From JAAYBQ01 sp035403465 (GTDB lineage Bacteria > Spirochaetota > UBA4802 > UBA5550), in NCBI GenBank assembly GCA_035403465.1, contig DAONFG010000045.1, forward strand, positions 1-24,979: a stretch of 24,979 nt of DNA, in the 5' to 3' direction. The position numbers were made by a program, and so were the translations under genes. A model generated the notes under the pieces. The model was not told where the DNA came from, made no database searches, and saw only the letters and a program-made list of their open reading frames with translations. Of the stretch, positions 7,415 through 14,997 are shown one piece after another. The stretch's first letter is position 1. Each line of letters starts with the position of its first letter.

Positions 7415-7442
7415 TTGTGTTCCGTACAGACTGTGATAAATA
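7415..7442 (+). promoter_or_regulatory. Possible sigma70-type promoter for the OMP-DUF192-hflX cluster
   Basis: TTGTGT (7415-7420) and TAAATA (7437-7442) are separated by 16 bp and lie 45 bp upstream of the ATG at 7488, in the spacer after the rph hairpin. The match to consensus is moderate only. Confidence 0.3.
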
Positions 7443-7487
7443 ATTACTTAATGTATAAATGATTTAAATAAAATTTGCAGGCATTTT

Positions 7488-8237
7488 ATGAAATATTTAA
7501 AATACTTTCTTGCAGCTGCAGTTCTTTCTGCTTTAATCCAGGGCAAGCTTGAAGCGCAGGGTAAACAGACAGTCATTATCGACACACCAACAGCATTTAC
7601 CATTTCCCGGGGTACATATAAAATTTCTCTTCTTGAGTATGATAATGGCGGTATGGAATTCAAGACTTTCCTGGGACTTCATGATTTCATCTACCTTGGT
7701 GTATCCTTTGACGTGCAGAATGCCATTGGAAAGGACAAACCACATTACAACGTACCAGGTGTTATCGCCAGATTGAAGTTTACTGACGGCTGGGATTCTT
7801 TTCCAATTGCGATGGCCGCAGGATACGATTCATTCTATACCGGTAGTGAAGGACGCGAAGAGGATATGACGCTGAGCGAGGAGGATGATCTAAACAGGGT
7901 TATTTACGGACCATATTTTGTTTTCACAGGTTCAATATACCTTTTTGAATCGGAACAATATCTTAGCATAGGCCTCAGAACTCCTACCCAGCCAGAATAT
8001 AAACCTGACAATACATCATATTTCACGTCTATTGATATACCCCTTGGTGAATTATTCCGTTTCCAGTTCGAAATGGAACGTGTATTCTGGAATTTCAGGA
8101 CGCCTGGCGACTGGCTATATAACGTCGGTATCAAGTATAACTATCTTGACATGATCGGTTTTGAGATTGCCGTAATAATGGAACATGAAGAAAAACCGAA
8201 CAGGGTGATCAGGATTGAGTATCATAATGAATTTTAA
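7488..8237 (+). CDS. Conserved exported outer-membrane-type protein, function unknown
   Basis: 249 residues with a signal peptide (MKYLKYFLAAAVLSALIQG, cleaved near LEA-Q) followed by a mature part of alternating hydrophobic and aromatic strands. Examples are FLGLHDFIYLGVSFDVQNAI, VPGVIARLKFTDGWDSFPIA, GPYFVFTGSIYLF and WLYNVGIKYNYLDMIGFEIA. It ends RVIRIEYHNEF, with the C-terminal aromatic expected of a beta-barrel. The pattern (an early IDTP-AFTI-RGTY-I region, then strands, then a terminal aromatic) resembles outer-membrane proteins I associate with spirochaetes, but I cannot give a named family. ATG 7488 has CAGG about 7 nt upstream. The end overlaps the DUF192 gene by 11 bp, so the two are probably co-translated. 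Location in the outer membrane is an inference. Confidence 0.75.
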   Translation: MKYLKYFLAAAVLSALIQGKLEAQGKQTVIIDTPTAFTISRGTYKISLLEYDNGGMEFKTFLGLHDFIYLGVSFDVQNAIGKDKPHYNVPGVIARLKFTDGWDSFPIAMAAGYDSFYTGSEGREEDMTLSEEDDLNRVIYGPYFVFTGSIYLFESEQYLSIGLRTPTQPEYKPDNTSYFTSIDIPLGELFRFQFEMERVFWNFRTPGDWLYNVGIKYNYLDMIGFEIAVIMEHEEKPNRVIRIEYHNEF

Positions 8238-8685
8238 ATCCAGGCACATATTGATTCCTGCATTACTTGCTGTATTGATTCTTCCCGTTTTTTCGAAAAG
8301 CGGCAGCTTCACGATATTCATACTCAGGTATAAATCCGGTAAAATACCAATTTCGATTGAAATCGCAGATACCCAGCCTGAAAAAGAAAAAGGCCTCATG
8401 TTCAGGTCTTCCCTGCCTTATGACAGGGGAATGCTCTTTGTTTTTGACAGCGAAAGATCTCTTTCCTTCTGGATGAAAAACACATACATACCCCTCGACA
8501 TCGCGTATATATCTTCGAAGGGGATAATCAACGAAATATACAGGATGGAACCCCTGGATTATTCTATTGTCTACCCGTCTAAAAAACCTGCAAAATACGC
8601 ACTTGAGGTAAATGCGGGATGGTTTAAAAAAAACGGGATCGAACCTGGAATGAAACTGGATTTTAATGGATGCCTCGGTAAATAG
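8227..8685 (+). CDS. DUF192 family exported protein
   Basis: 152 residues from the ATG at 8227. An N-terminal hydrophobic segment (HILIPALLAVLILPVF) looks like a signal peptide, followed by a DUF192 domain. The family signature is clear: EKGLMFRSSLPYDRGMLFVF, then SFWMKNTYIPLDIAYIS, then INEIYRMEP, and a final strand pair ending PGMKLDF. DUF192 proteins are small periplasmic or exported proteins of unknown function. I chose the ATG over an in-frame TTG at 8215, because GAG lies about 7 nt upstream and the signal peptide begins soon after. It overlaps the preceding gene by 11 bp and hflX by 20 bp. Confidence 0.88.
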   Translation: MNFKSRHILIPALLAVLILPVFSKSGSFTIFILRYKSGKIPISIEIADTQPEKEKGLMFRSSLPYDRGMLFVFDSERSLSFWMKNTYIPLDIAYISSKGIINEIYRMEPLDYSIVYPSKKPAKYALEVNAGWFKKNGIEPGMKLDFNGCLGK

Positions 8686-9820
8686 AATTGCGTCATCTGC
8701 TGATGAACGCGCGCTGCTTGTAGCCCTTCAGATAAAGGGCGCGGATAATCACAGGATTTCCTATTCACTGGATGAACTTAAGCTTCTCGTCAAGACCGCA
8801 GGAGGTATTGTCGTTGATGCAATTACGGTCAGGCGTGATTCCATTGATCCGGCCTTTATTATCGGTAAAGGCTATGTTGAAAAGTTCAGGAATATGATCA
8901 GTGAACATAACCTGAAACTCATAGTATTCGACATGAACAATATCAAGCCTGCGCAGATAAGAAATCTTGAAGAAGATCTGAAATGCCGTGTTGTGGGACG
9001 CAACGAGATTATACTCGATATTTTCGCACGACGGGCAAGAAGCGCTGAATCCAAGATCCAGGTAGAACTTGCACAGCTCAGGTATATACTGCCCAGACTG
9101 AAAGGTCTGGGCGGAGTGCTCTCCAGGCTCGGCGGCGGGATAGGGACACGCGGCCCCGGTGAAACGATGCTGGAAACAGACCGCAGGCATATACTTCGAA
9201 GAATTGATACACTTAGCAGAAAGCTTAAACATTACAGGGAACACCGCAAGCGTACCCGGAGCGCAAGGGAGAGTGTATTATCGGGCGCTGTTGTAGGATA
9301 TACCAATGCGGGTAAATCAACACTCATAAATCTACTCGCCCGGGATGATCTCTTTGTCGAGGACAGGCTATTTGCCACCCTCGATTCATATACCCGTTCA
9401 GCCTACATTGGTCCCGGCGTAAAGACGCTTTTAACGGATACAGTTGGATTTATACAGAACCTGCCGGCAAACCTTATCGAATCTTTCAGGTCAACACTTG
9501 AAGATATTGAAAACTCATCATTTATTATTCATGTTGTCGATTCATCAGCACCTGATATTGAAAATAATATCAGGACCGTCGAGGCCGAACTTGCAGAACT
9601 TTCAATCCAGGATAAGCCTGTGATCATGTTTTTCAACAAATCTGATCTTGTTGATGAAAAAACTGTAAACATTATTCATCACAGGTACTCTGATGCAGTT
9701 ATAGGTTCCGCAAAAGCGAAGATCAATCTTGACCAGCTTAAGGTAAAAATCGCAGAACTGCATGAAAAGCATAACAGGGTATTCCCCTTTGACGCAGGGT
9801 TAGAAACTGATAGAAATTAA
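8666..9820 (+). CDS. hflX: GTPase HflX
   Basis: Ribosome-associated GTPase that splits stalled 70S ribosomes, for example after heat stress. It has 384 residues. The N-terminal HflX domain includes DPAFIIGKGYVEKFRNMI, the segment KIQVELAQLRYILPRL and the glycine-rich linker GGVLSRLGGGIGTRGPGE (about 149-166). The G domain follows, with G1 GYTNAGKS (211-218), G3 DTVGF (258-262) and G4 NKSD (324-327); SAKAK near 351-355 serves as G5. FATLD (236-240) is the usual switch region. The ATG at 8666 lies 20 bp inside the DUF192 gene, with TGGA about 7 nt upstream. All domains are intact. Confidence 0.96.
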   Translation: MDASVNRIASSADERALLVALQIKGADNHRISYSLDELKLLVKTAGGIVVDAITVRRDSIDPAFIIGKGYVEKFRNMISEHNLKLIVFDMNNIKPAQIRNLEEDLKCRVVGRNEIILDIFARRARSAESKIQVELAQLRYILPRLKGLGGVLSRLGGGIGTRGPGETMLETDRRHILRRIDTLSRKLKHYREHRKRTRSARESVLSGAVVGYTNAGKSTLINLLARDDLFVEDRLFATLDSYTRSAYIGPGVKTLLTDTVGFIQNLPANLIESFRSTLEDIENSSFIIHVVDSSAPDIENNIRTVEAELAELSIQDKPVIMFFNKSDLVDEKTVNIIHHRYSDAVIGSAKAKINLDQLKVKIAELHEKHNRVFPFDAGLETDRN

Positions 9821-9862
9821 ACAATTACACTGCTTTTACATTTCAATAAATGTATACAGGAT

Positions 9863-9908
9863 CCCGGGGCTAAGGCCGGGAAAACTTCCGGCAGGATGAC
9901 CCTGCCGG
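9863..9908 (+). terminator. Two consecutive GC-rich hairpins downstream of hflX
   Basis: The first is CCCGG (9863-9867) with CCGGG (9876-9880). The second is a perfect 8-bp stem, CCGGCAGG (9888-9895) with CCTGCCGG (9901-9908), loop ATGAC. They stand out in an AT-rich spacer that ends the hflX cluster. Neither is followed by a T tract, so this is either a Rho-dependent or 3'-protecting structure or a small palindromic repeat. Confidence 0.5.
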
Positions 9909-9944
9909 TAAAGACTCAGTTTCATTCCGTGATCAATTAATTTG

Positions 9945-9972
9945 TTGATAAAAAAATGTTGTTATTTATATG
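9945..9972 (+). promoter_or_regulatory. Possible promoter for secA
   Basis: TTGATA (9945-9950) and TATATG (9967-9972) are separated by 16 bp in the AT-rich spacer between the hflX hairpins and secA. The leader to the ATG at 10094 would be about 115 nt. The match is moderate. Confidence 0.35.
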
Positions 9973-10076
9973 TTACATAATCAGTTTTATAATAAATTTA
10001 TTCAGTTATGGATACAGAATGAACTGTTAAATTACCCTTTAAATCTGCACTGATGTTTTTTGAATAAATTCTCTAC

Positions 10077-10082
10077 AGGTGG
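10077..10082 (+). promoter_or_regulatory. Ribosome binding site of secA
   Basis: AGGTGG lies 11 nt before the ATG at 10094, at slightly long spacing, and supports that start. Confidence 0.55.
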
Positions 10083-10093
10083 TATAAACGTAT

Positions 10094-12826
10094 ATGCTTG
10101 AACTAATACTCAACACAGTATTCGGGACGAAACCTGAACGTGACCGGAAAAAACTTCAGCCATTTGCTGACCGGATCAATTTGCTCGAACCTGAAATAGC
10201 GAAACTAACCCAGGACCAGCTCCTGTCAAAAACATGGGAATTCAAAAACAGGATTGAGAAGGGAGAACACCTTGAGAGCATAATGCCCGAGGCTTTTGCC
10301 CTGGTGCGCGAAGCTTCAGTAAGGACCCTTGGTATGAGACACTTTGATGTCCAGATGATGGGCGGGGTTGTTCTTCACAGGGGGCAGATCGCAGAAATGA
10401 AAACCGGTGAAGGTAAAACCTTAGTGGCCACACTCCCGGTTTACCTGAATGCCCTTGAAGGGAAAGGTGTACATGTAGTAACAGTTAACGATTATCTTGC
10501 AAAACGTGACGCAGAATGGATGTCTCCTATATATAAAAGTCTCGGACTGACAGTAGGCACAATACAACACAACCTTGGCCCCATTGACAGGCAGAAATCA
10601 TATTCATGTGATATTACTTACGGTACCAATAATGAGTTCGGTTTTGATTACCTTCGGGACAACATGGTTGAGCATAAAACTCTTAAGGTCCAGCGAAAAC
10701 TCAATTACTGCATTGTGGATGAGGTTGACTCGATTCTCATAGACGAGGCCAGGACCCCTCTTATTATATCCGGATCTGCCGAAGAATCAACAAAGAAGTA
10801 CATGCAGATAAACAAAATTATCCCGCAGCTAAGGGTTGATGTTGACTACGAGGTTAACGAGAAGGAGAGAAATGCAACACTTACAGAGGAGGGCGTTTCC
10901 CATATCGAAAGAATCCTCAAGATTGACAACCTTTATGACAACAGCCACATAGATATCATACACCATATAAACCAGGCGCTTAAGGCACACACTGTCTTTC
11001 AGAAGGATGTTGATTATATCGTCAAGGACGGGCAGGTCGTAATAGTTGATGAATTTACAGGCAGGCTTATGCCGGGAAGGCGGTTTTCCGACGGGCTTCA
11101 CCAGGCACTCGAAGCAAAGGAAAATGTCACTGTGGCAAGAGAGAGCCAGACCCTTGCGTCAATCACCTTCCAGAACTATTTCCGCATGTATAAAAAACTT
11201 TCAGGCATGACTGGAACTGCTGAAACAGAATCCGTGGAATTCAAAAAGATATACGGGCTTGATGTTGCTGTAATTCCGACAAACATGCCGATGGTACGAA
11301 AAGATTACCCTGATAAAGTATATAAAACAGAACACGAAAAGTTCAATGCAATCGTTGACGAGATCACCGAGTACAGCGCAAAAGGCCGGCCAATACTTGT
11401 CGGGACAATTTCAATCGAAAAGTCAGAAAAACTCTCCATGGTCCTCAGGTCCCGCGGCGTGATCCATAATGTTCTTAATGCAAAACATCATGAAAAGGAA
11501 GCGCAGATTATTGCAGATGCCGGGCGTCCGGGATATGTTACAATAGCAACAAACATGGCAGGCCGCGGTACAGACATTGTTCTTGGGGGAAAGAAGTCCT
11601 ACCTTGATGATCTTGACCAACACAAGGCTGTCCATGACAGGGAAATGTGGGAGGATTTCAGGCTTCATATAATGAAATCAAACTTTGACCATGCCGATTC
11701 AATGATCGAGTCAATGCAGGGGCAGGACAGGAATAAGGCAGTTGCAATAGTGAAGGCTGGAAGGGACTGGCTGGTTCACCATGAACGTGCTGTAAACGCA
11801 GGTGGTCTCCATATACTTGGAACCGAAAGACACGAGGCAAGACGTATTGATAACCAGCTGCGCGGACGTTCAGGACGTCAGGGTGACTCGGGTTCATCGC
11901 GTTTTTATCTTTCACTGGAGGACGATCTTATGCGCCTCTTCGGTTCGGAACGTATAGCCAGGGTTATGGACAGGCTGGGCATGGAGGAGGGCCAGGAGAT
12001 TGAAAGCGGTATGGTCTCAAAAGCGATTGCAAGCGCGCAGAAACGTGTTGAAGGCCGTAACTTTGAAATAAGAAAGCATCTTCTAGAGTATGATGATGTC
12101 ATGAACTCGCAAAGAACTTACATTTACAGGGAACGCAATGAAATACTGGACGGCGTTGATATATCAGATAAGATCAGGGGCTACTTTGCAGAAGTAATAG
12201 ACCAGAAAATTGAAAACTTCACCATGGGGATGCGTCATCCTGAACAGTGGGATCTTGCAGGCCTGCGGTCATGGTTTAAAAAGAAATTTACTATCGATCT
12301 TGATTTTTCGGAAATCGATCCTGTTGAACTCAACTATAATGATTTTCTTGATCTGCTGATTGACAAACTGAACAGGCTTTATGATCAGAAAGAGGGAAAA
12401 AACGGCATTGAAGATATGCGTATTATTGAAAGGCTGATCTCTCTCCAGGTAATTGACAATAAATGGAGGGAGCATCTTCTAACAATGGACCAGCTTAGGG
12501 ATGGAATCTGGGCAATGGGTTATGGCGAAAGGAATCCGCTTGTTGAATATAAAATCGAGGGTGCAAGACTTTTTGCTGACATGCTCAGCAACCTGAAAGA
12601 GGACATAATTGAATTTCTGCTCAAGGTTGAAGTCAGAAAAATGGAAGAGGAGGTCCCGGCCCCGGTTTCACAGGTTCCGGCAGGCAACGAATTTCATGCC
12701 GAAGTGGGGCAGTTCGGTTCAGGCGGTATTCCTACACAGTCCGGGATATCCAAAAGACCCAGGGAGGACGACAGGCCTGTTGAAGGCGGCGTAAAGAGGA
12801 AGAAAACAAGAAGGAGCAGGAGGTAA
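10094..12826 (+). CDS. secA: Preprotein translocase ATPase SecA, without C-terminal zinc motif
   Basis: The motor ATPase that pushes unfolded precursors through SecYEG. It has 910 residues. Walker A is MKTGEGKT (102-109), followed by VNDYLAKRDAEWM and the GTNNEFGFDYLRDNM motif. Walker B is DEVDSILIDEARTPLIISG (from 209), and later come VIVDEFTGRLMPGRRFSDGL, AGRGTDIVLGG and RGRSGRQGDSGSSRFYLS (helicase motif VI region). The helical scaffold and wing follow, with the HLLTMDQLRDGI region. The usual C-terminal CxCxSGxxxxxCH zinc motif that binds SecB and phospholipids is missing. The tail after about residue 850 is low-complexity and ends in a basic run (VKRKKTRRSRR). It is followed 4 bp later by the phosphohexomutase gene, whose ribosome site overlaps the secA stop. 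Confidence 0.98.
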   Translation: MLELILNTVFGTKPERDRKKLQPFADRINLLEPEIAKLTQDQLLSKTWEFKNRIEKGEHLESIMPEAFALVREASVRTLGMRHFDVQMMGGVVLHRGQIAEMKTGEGKTLVATLPVYLNALEGKGVHVVTVNDYLAKRDAEWMSPIYKSLGLTVGTIQHNLGPIDRQKSYSCDITYGTNNEFGFDYLRDNMVEHKTLKVQRKLNYCIVDEVDSILIDEARTPLIISGSAEESTKKYMQINKIIPQLRVDVDYEVNEKERNATLTEEGVSHIERILKIDNLYDNSHIDIIHHINQALKAHTVFQKDVDYIVKDGQVVIVDEFTGRLMPGRRFSDGLHQALEAKENVTVARESQTLASITFQNYFRMYKKLSGMTGTAETESVEFKKIYGLDVAVIPTNMPMVRKDYPDKVYKTEHEKFNAIVDEITEYSAKGRPILVGTISIEKSEKLSMVLRSRGVIHNVLNAKHHEKEAQIIADAGRPGYVTIATNMAGRGTDIVLGGKKSYLDDLDQHKAVHDREMWEDFRLHIMKSNFDHADSMIESMQGQDRNKAVAIVKAGRDWLVHHERAVNAGGLHILGTERHEARRIDNQLRGRSGRQGDSGSSRFYLSLEDDLMRLFGSERIARVMDRLGMEEGQEIESGMVSKAIASAQKRVEGRNFEIRKHLLEYDDVMNSQRTYIYRERNEILDGVDISDKIRGYFAEVIDQKIENFTMGMRHPEQWDLAGLRSWFKKKFTIDLDFSEIDPVELNYNDFLDLLIDKLNRLYDQKEGKNGIEDMRIIERLISLQVIDNKWREHLLTMDQLRDGIWAMGYGERNPLVEYKIEGARLFADMLSNLKEDIIEFLLKVEVRKMEEEVPAPVSQVPAGNEFHAEVGQFGSGGIPTQSGISKRPREDDRPVEGGVKRKKTRRSRR
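12818..12823 (+). promoter_or_regulatory. Ribosome binding site of the phosphohexomutase gene
   Basis: A perfect AGGAGG lies 7 nt before the ATG at 12831 and directly abuts the secA TAA (12824-12826). This suggests that translation of the next gene follows termination of secA. Confidence 0.75.
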
Positions 12827-12830
12827 CATA

Positions 12831-14189
12831 ATGTCCGATGTGCTCATGAAAAGCGTTTCCGGAATACGTGGAGTGGTCGGAGGAAGTTTCACCCCTGAAC
12901 TTCTTGCAAGCGCCGGTTCTGCTTTTGCCGCTTACTGCAGGTACGGCACTATTGTAGTCGGAAGGGATTCTCGCCCGACCGGTGAAGCACTATCCATGAA
13001 CCTTATTTCGATTCTTGTTCTTAACGGCTGTAATGTTATTGATCTCGGGATTGTGCCAACGCCTACAGTCCAGATAATGGTTGAGGAACTTGGTGCAGCC
13101 GGCGGAATAGTAATGTCGGCATCACATAACCCCGTTGAATGGAATGCGCTTAAACTGATAAATTCATCGGGAACTTTCCTGAATTCAAGAGATATTACGA
13201 AATACTTCAAGCTGATGGATAAGCCCGCGACTTACAGGAAGTGGGATGGAATCGGAAAGATCGACAGAATACTCAACGCATCGACTGTTCACATTGATCT
13301 TGTCCTGGATGCAGTAAATGTAAAGAAAATACAAAAGAAAAAATTCCATGTTGTTTTAGATTCAGTCAACGGCGCAGGGTCATTCATCACACCGGCAATG
13401 CTTGAACTTCTTCACTGCAGGGTTACAGAGATCAACTGCACACCTGATGGTCTTTTTCCCCGAGGCGCTGAACCGCTTCCTGAAAACCTGAAACAGCTTA
13501 GTGAAGCTGTGAAAAAGAACAAGGCGGATATCGGTTTTGCGCAGGACCCGGATGCTGACAGGCTTGCGATTGTGGATGAAAATGGTATCCCGCTTGGCGA
13601 GGAGTACACTGTTACACTTGTATCGGACCACCTGCTTTCAAAAGAAAAGGGTTGTGTTGTGGTTAACCTTTCTACTACGAAAGCAGTTGAGGATGTTGCC
13701 TTGCGTCATGGTGTGCCGTTTTACAGGGCAAAAGTCGGTGAGATCAATGTAGTTGATGAAATGTTAAAGAAAGGTGCGCGGATTGGCGGTGAAGGAAACG
13801 GCGGTGTTATTTCGCCGGAAATCCATCACGGCAGGGACAGTCTCGCAGGAATTGCATATATCCTTGAAATGATGGCTGAGCGCAATAAAAAGATATCTGA
13901 ACTCAAGGCTGATATGCCTCAGTATTTCATGAAAAAAGGCAAGGTTACACTTAAAGATCCGTCAAGTGCCGGTGAGTTTCTGTTAAGAATTAGATCTGAC
14001 TTTTCGAACGAAAAGATTTCGGCTATTGACGGGGTGCGGATCGATTTCAAATGCGATGGTCCTTTTAAAAACGGCTGGGTACATTTGAGATCATCGAACA
14101 CTGAACCCATCTTCAGGATCATTGCTGAATCTGACAGTCATGCAAAAACTGAAAAAATTTACTCTCACTTTGCCGGTATTTTTAATTAA
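12831..14189 (+). CDS. Phosphohexomutase, archaeal-type phosphoglucosamine mutase/phosphomannomutase family
   Basis: Alpha-D-phosphohexomutase of 452 residues. It probably interconverts glucosamine-6-P and glucosamine-1-P for UDP-GlcNAc, though phosphomannose or phosphoglucose are possible substrates. Seen: the N-terminal SGIRGVVGGSFTPELL; the phosphoserine loop MSASHNP (S98); the metal loop DPDADRLA (239-246); the sugar-specificity loop GGEGNGG (319-325); and the phosphate-binding RSSNTEP (420-426). Classical bacterial GlmM has GEQSGH and phosphomannomutase has GEMSGH in the sugar loop. The GEGNGG form is typical of the archaeal GlmM-like group, which several bacterial phyla also carry. It is likely co-transcribed with secA. 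A bidirectional terminator follows its stop. Confidence 0.9.
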   Translation: MSDVLMKSVSGIRGVVGGSFTPELLASAGSAFAAYCRYGTIVVGRDSRPTGEALSMNLISILVLNGCNVIDLGIVPTPTVQIMVEELGAAGGIVMSASHNPVEWNALKLINSSGTFLNSRDITKYFKLMDKPATYRKWDGIGKIDRILNASTVHIDLVLDAVNVKKIQKKKFHVVLDSVNGAGSFITPAMLELLHCRVTEINCTPDGLFPRGAEPLPENLKQLSEAVKKNKADIGFAQDPDADRLAIVDENGIPLGEEYTVTLVSDHLLSKEKGCVVVNLSTTKAVEDVALRHGVPFYRAKVGEINVVDEMLKKGARIGGEGNGGVISPEIHHGRDSLAGIAYILEMMAERNKKISELKADMPQYFMKKGKVTLKDPSSAGEFLLRIRSDFSNEKISAIDGVRIDFKCDGPFKNGWVHLRSSNTEPIFRIIAESDSHAKTEKIYSHFAGIFN

Positions 14190-14235
14190 ACCGGTCTTTT
14201 ACGTTTACGCGATTATAACAATAACCGATGCATAA

Positions 14236-14262
14236 AAAAAGCGGCATATTCTGCCGCTTTTT
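14236..14262. terminator. Bidirectional Rho-independent terminator between convergent genes
   Basis: AAAAAGCGGCA (14236-14246) pairs perfectly with TGCCGCTTTTT (14252-14262), loop TATTC. There are T runs on both strands, so it can end both the plus-strand phosphohexomutase transcript and the minus-strand slyD transcript that converge here. Confidence 0.9.
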
Positions 14263-14282
14263 ATCAGTACTAATCGCCATGG

Positions 14283-14810
14283 TTAGCAGGAGCATCCGCC
14301 GCCGCAGCCGCAGCCGTCACCGCAACTTTCACCGCAGTCAGAACCGCAGCTGTGAAGGCCAAATTCAAGCTCTTCGTCTGTTGCTTCCCGGATGTCAACT
14401 ATCTCAACATCAAAATGAAGCGTTTCTCCTGCAAGGGGATGGTTGGCATCAAGCGTAATATCGTTATCACCCAATTCAACAATTGTTAGTATCTGCATTC
14501 CCTGTTCATCATGAGCCTGGAGCTGCATGCCAACTTCAAGATTTGACAGGTGAGAGAGCTGTTCCCTTGCGATTTTCTTGACGAAATCATCCATACGGAG
14601 TCCGTATGCATCTTCCGGTTTGATTGTAGCTTTAAATTTTGCTCCAACTGATTTACCGAGCAGTTCCGCTTCAAGACCGGGAATAATCTCGCCGCTTCCA
14701 TGTATATATGAAAGGGGCTCGTTATTTTCTGATGTATCAATGACAGCGCCGGAATCATTTGTAAGAGTATAATCGAAGGTAACAACCTTGTTTTCTTCAA
14801 CTTTAAGCAT
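14283..14810 (-). CDS. slyD: SlyD-like FKBP-type peptidyl-prolyl isomerase with cysteine-rich metal-binding tail
   Basis: 175 residues from an ATG at 14810, with AGAGAGG 6 nt upstream; a longer in-frame start at 14855 lacks a ribosome site and family support. The FKBP part begins MLKVEENKVVTFDYTLTND, with DTSENNEPLSYIHGSGEIIP and IKPEDAYGLR. The insert-in-flap chaperone domain spans about 71-125 and the FKBP strands resume with GETLHFDVEIVDI. After the EELEFG linker comes a tail (153-175) with seven cysteines and many glycines, ending GCGCGGGCSC. E. coli SlyD has a His/Cys-rich tail that binds nickel and helps hydrogenase maturation. Here the tail is almost purely Cys-Gly, with one His, so the metal may differ. 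The gene is monocistronic, convergent with the phosphohexomutase and divergent from purL. Confidence 0.92.
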   Translation of the reverse strand: MLKVEENKVVTFDYTLTNDSGAVIDTSENNEPLSYIHGSGEIIPGLEAELLGKSVGAKFKATIKPEDAYGLRMDDFVKKIAREQLSHLSNLEVGMQLQAHDEQGMQILTIVELGDNDITLDANHPLAGETLHFDVEIVDIREATDEELEFGLHSCGSDCGESCGDGCGCGGGCSC

Positions 14811-14997
14811 GTATAACCTCTCTGATTTTTTATTCATATGACAGGTAAAGATCATAATTGTTACCTTGTTATTCCTGCCCTTGAATAATTCAAGAAAAAG
14901 ATGTAAAATATTGGTCCGGCTGTAAAAAAATTATAATAAGAAAAATTGTGGACATTTTGCGTTATATTTTTTAACAAATTCATACATGGAGTAAAAT

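Noticed and set aside
8765..9244. 159-codon open frame on the minus strand opposite hflX
   Set aside because: Antisense to the conserved HflX N-terminal domain; no family pattern.
9861..9910. Possible c-di-GMP (GEMM) riboswitch because of a CTAAGG near GC-rich stems
   Set aside because: The conserved 5' half (the GCAAA-type receptor and first helix) is absent, and the stems do not have the GEMM arrangement.
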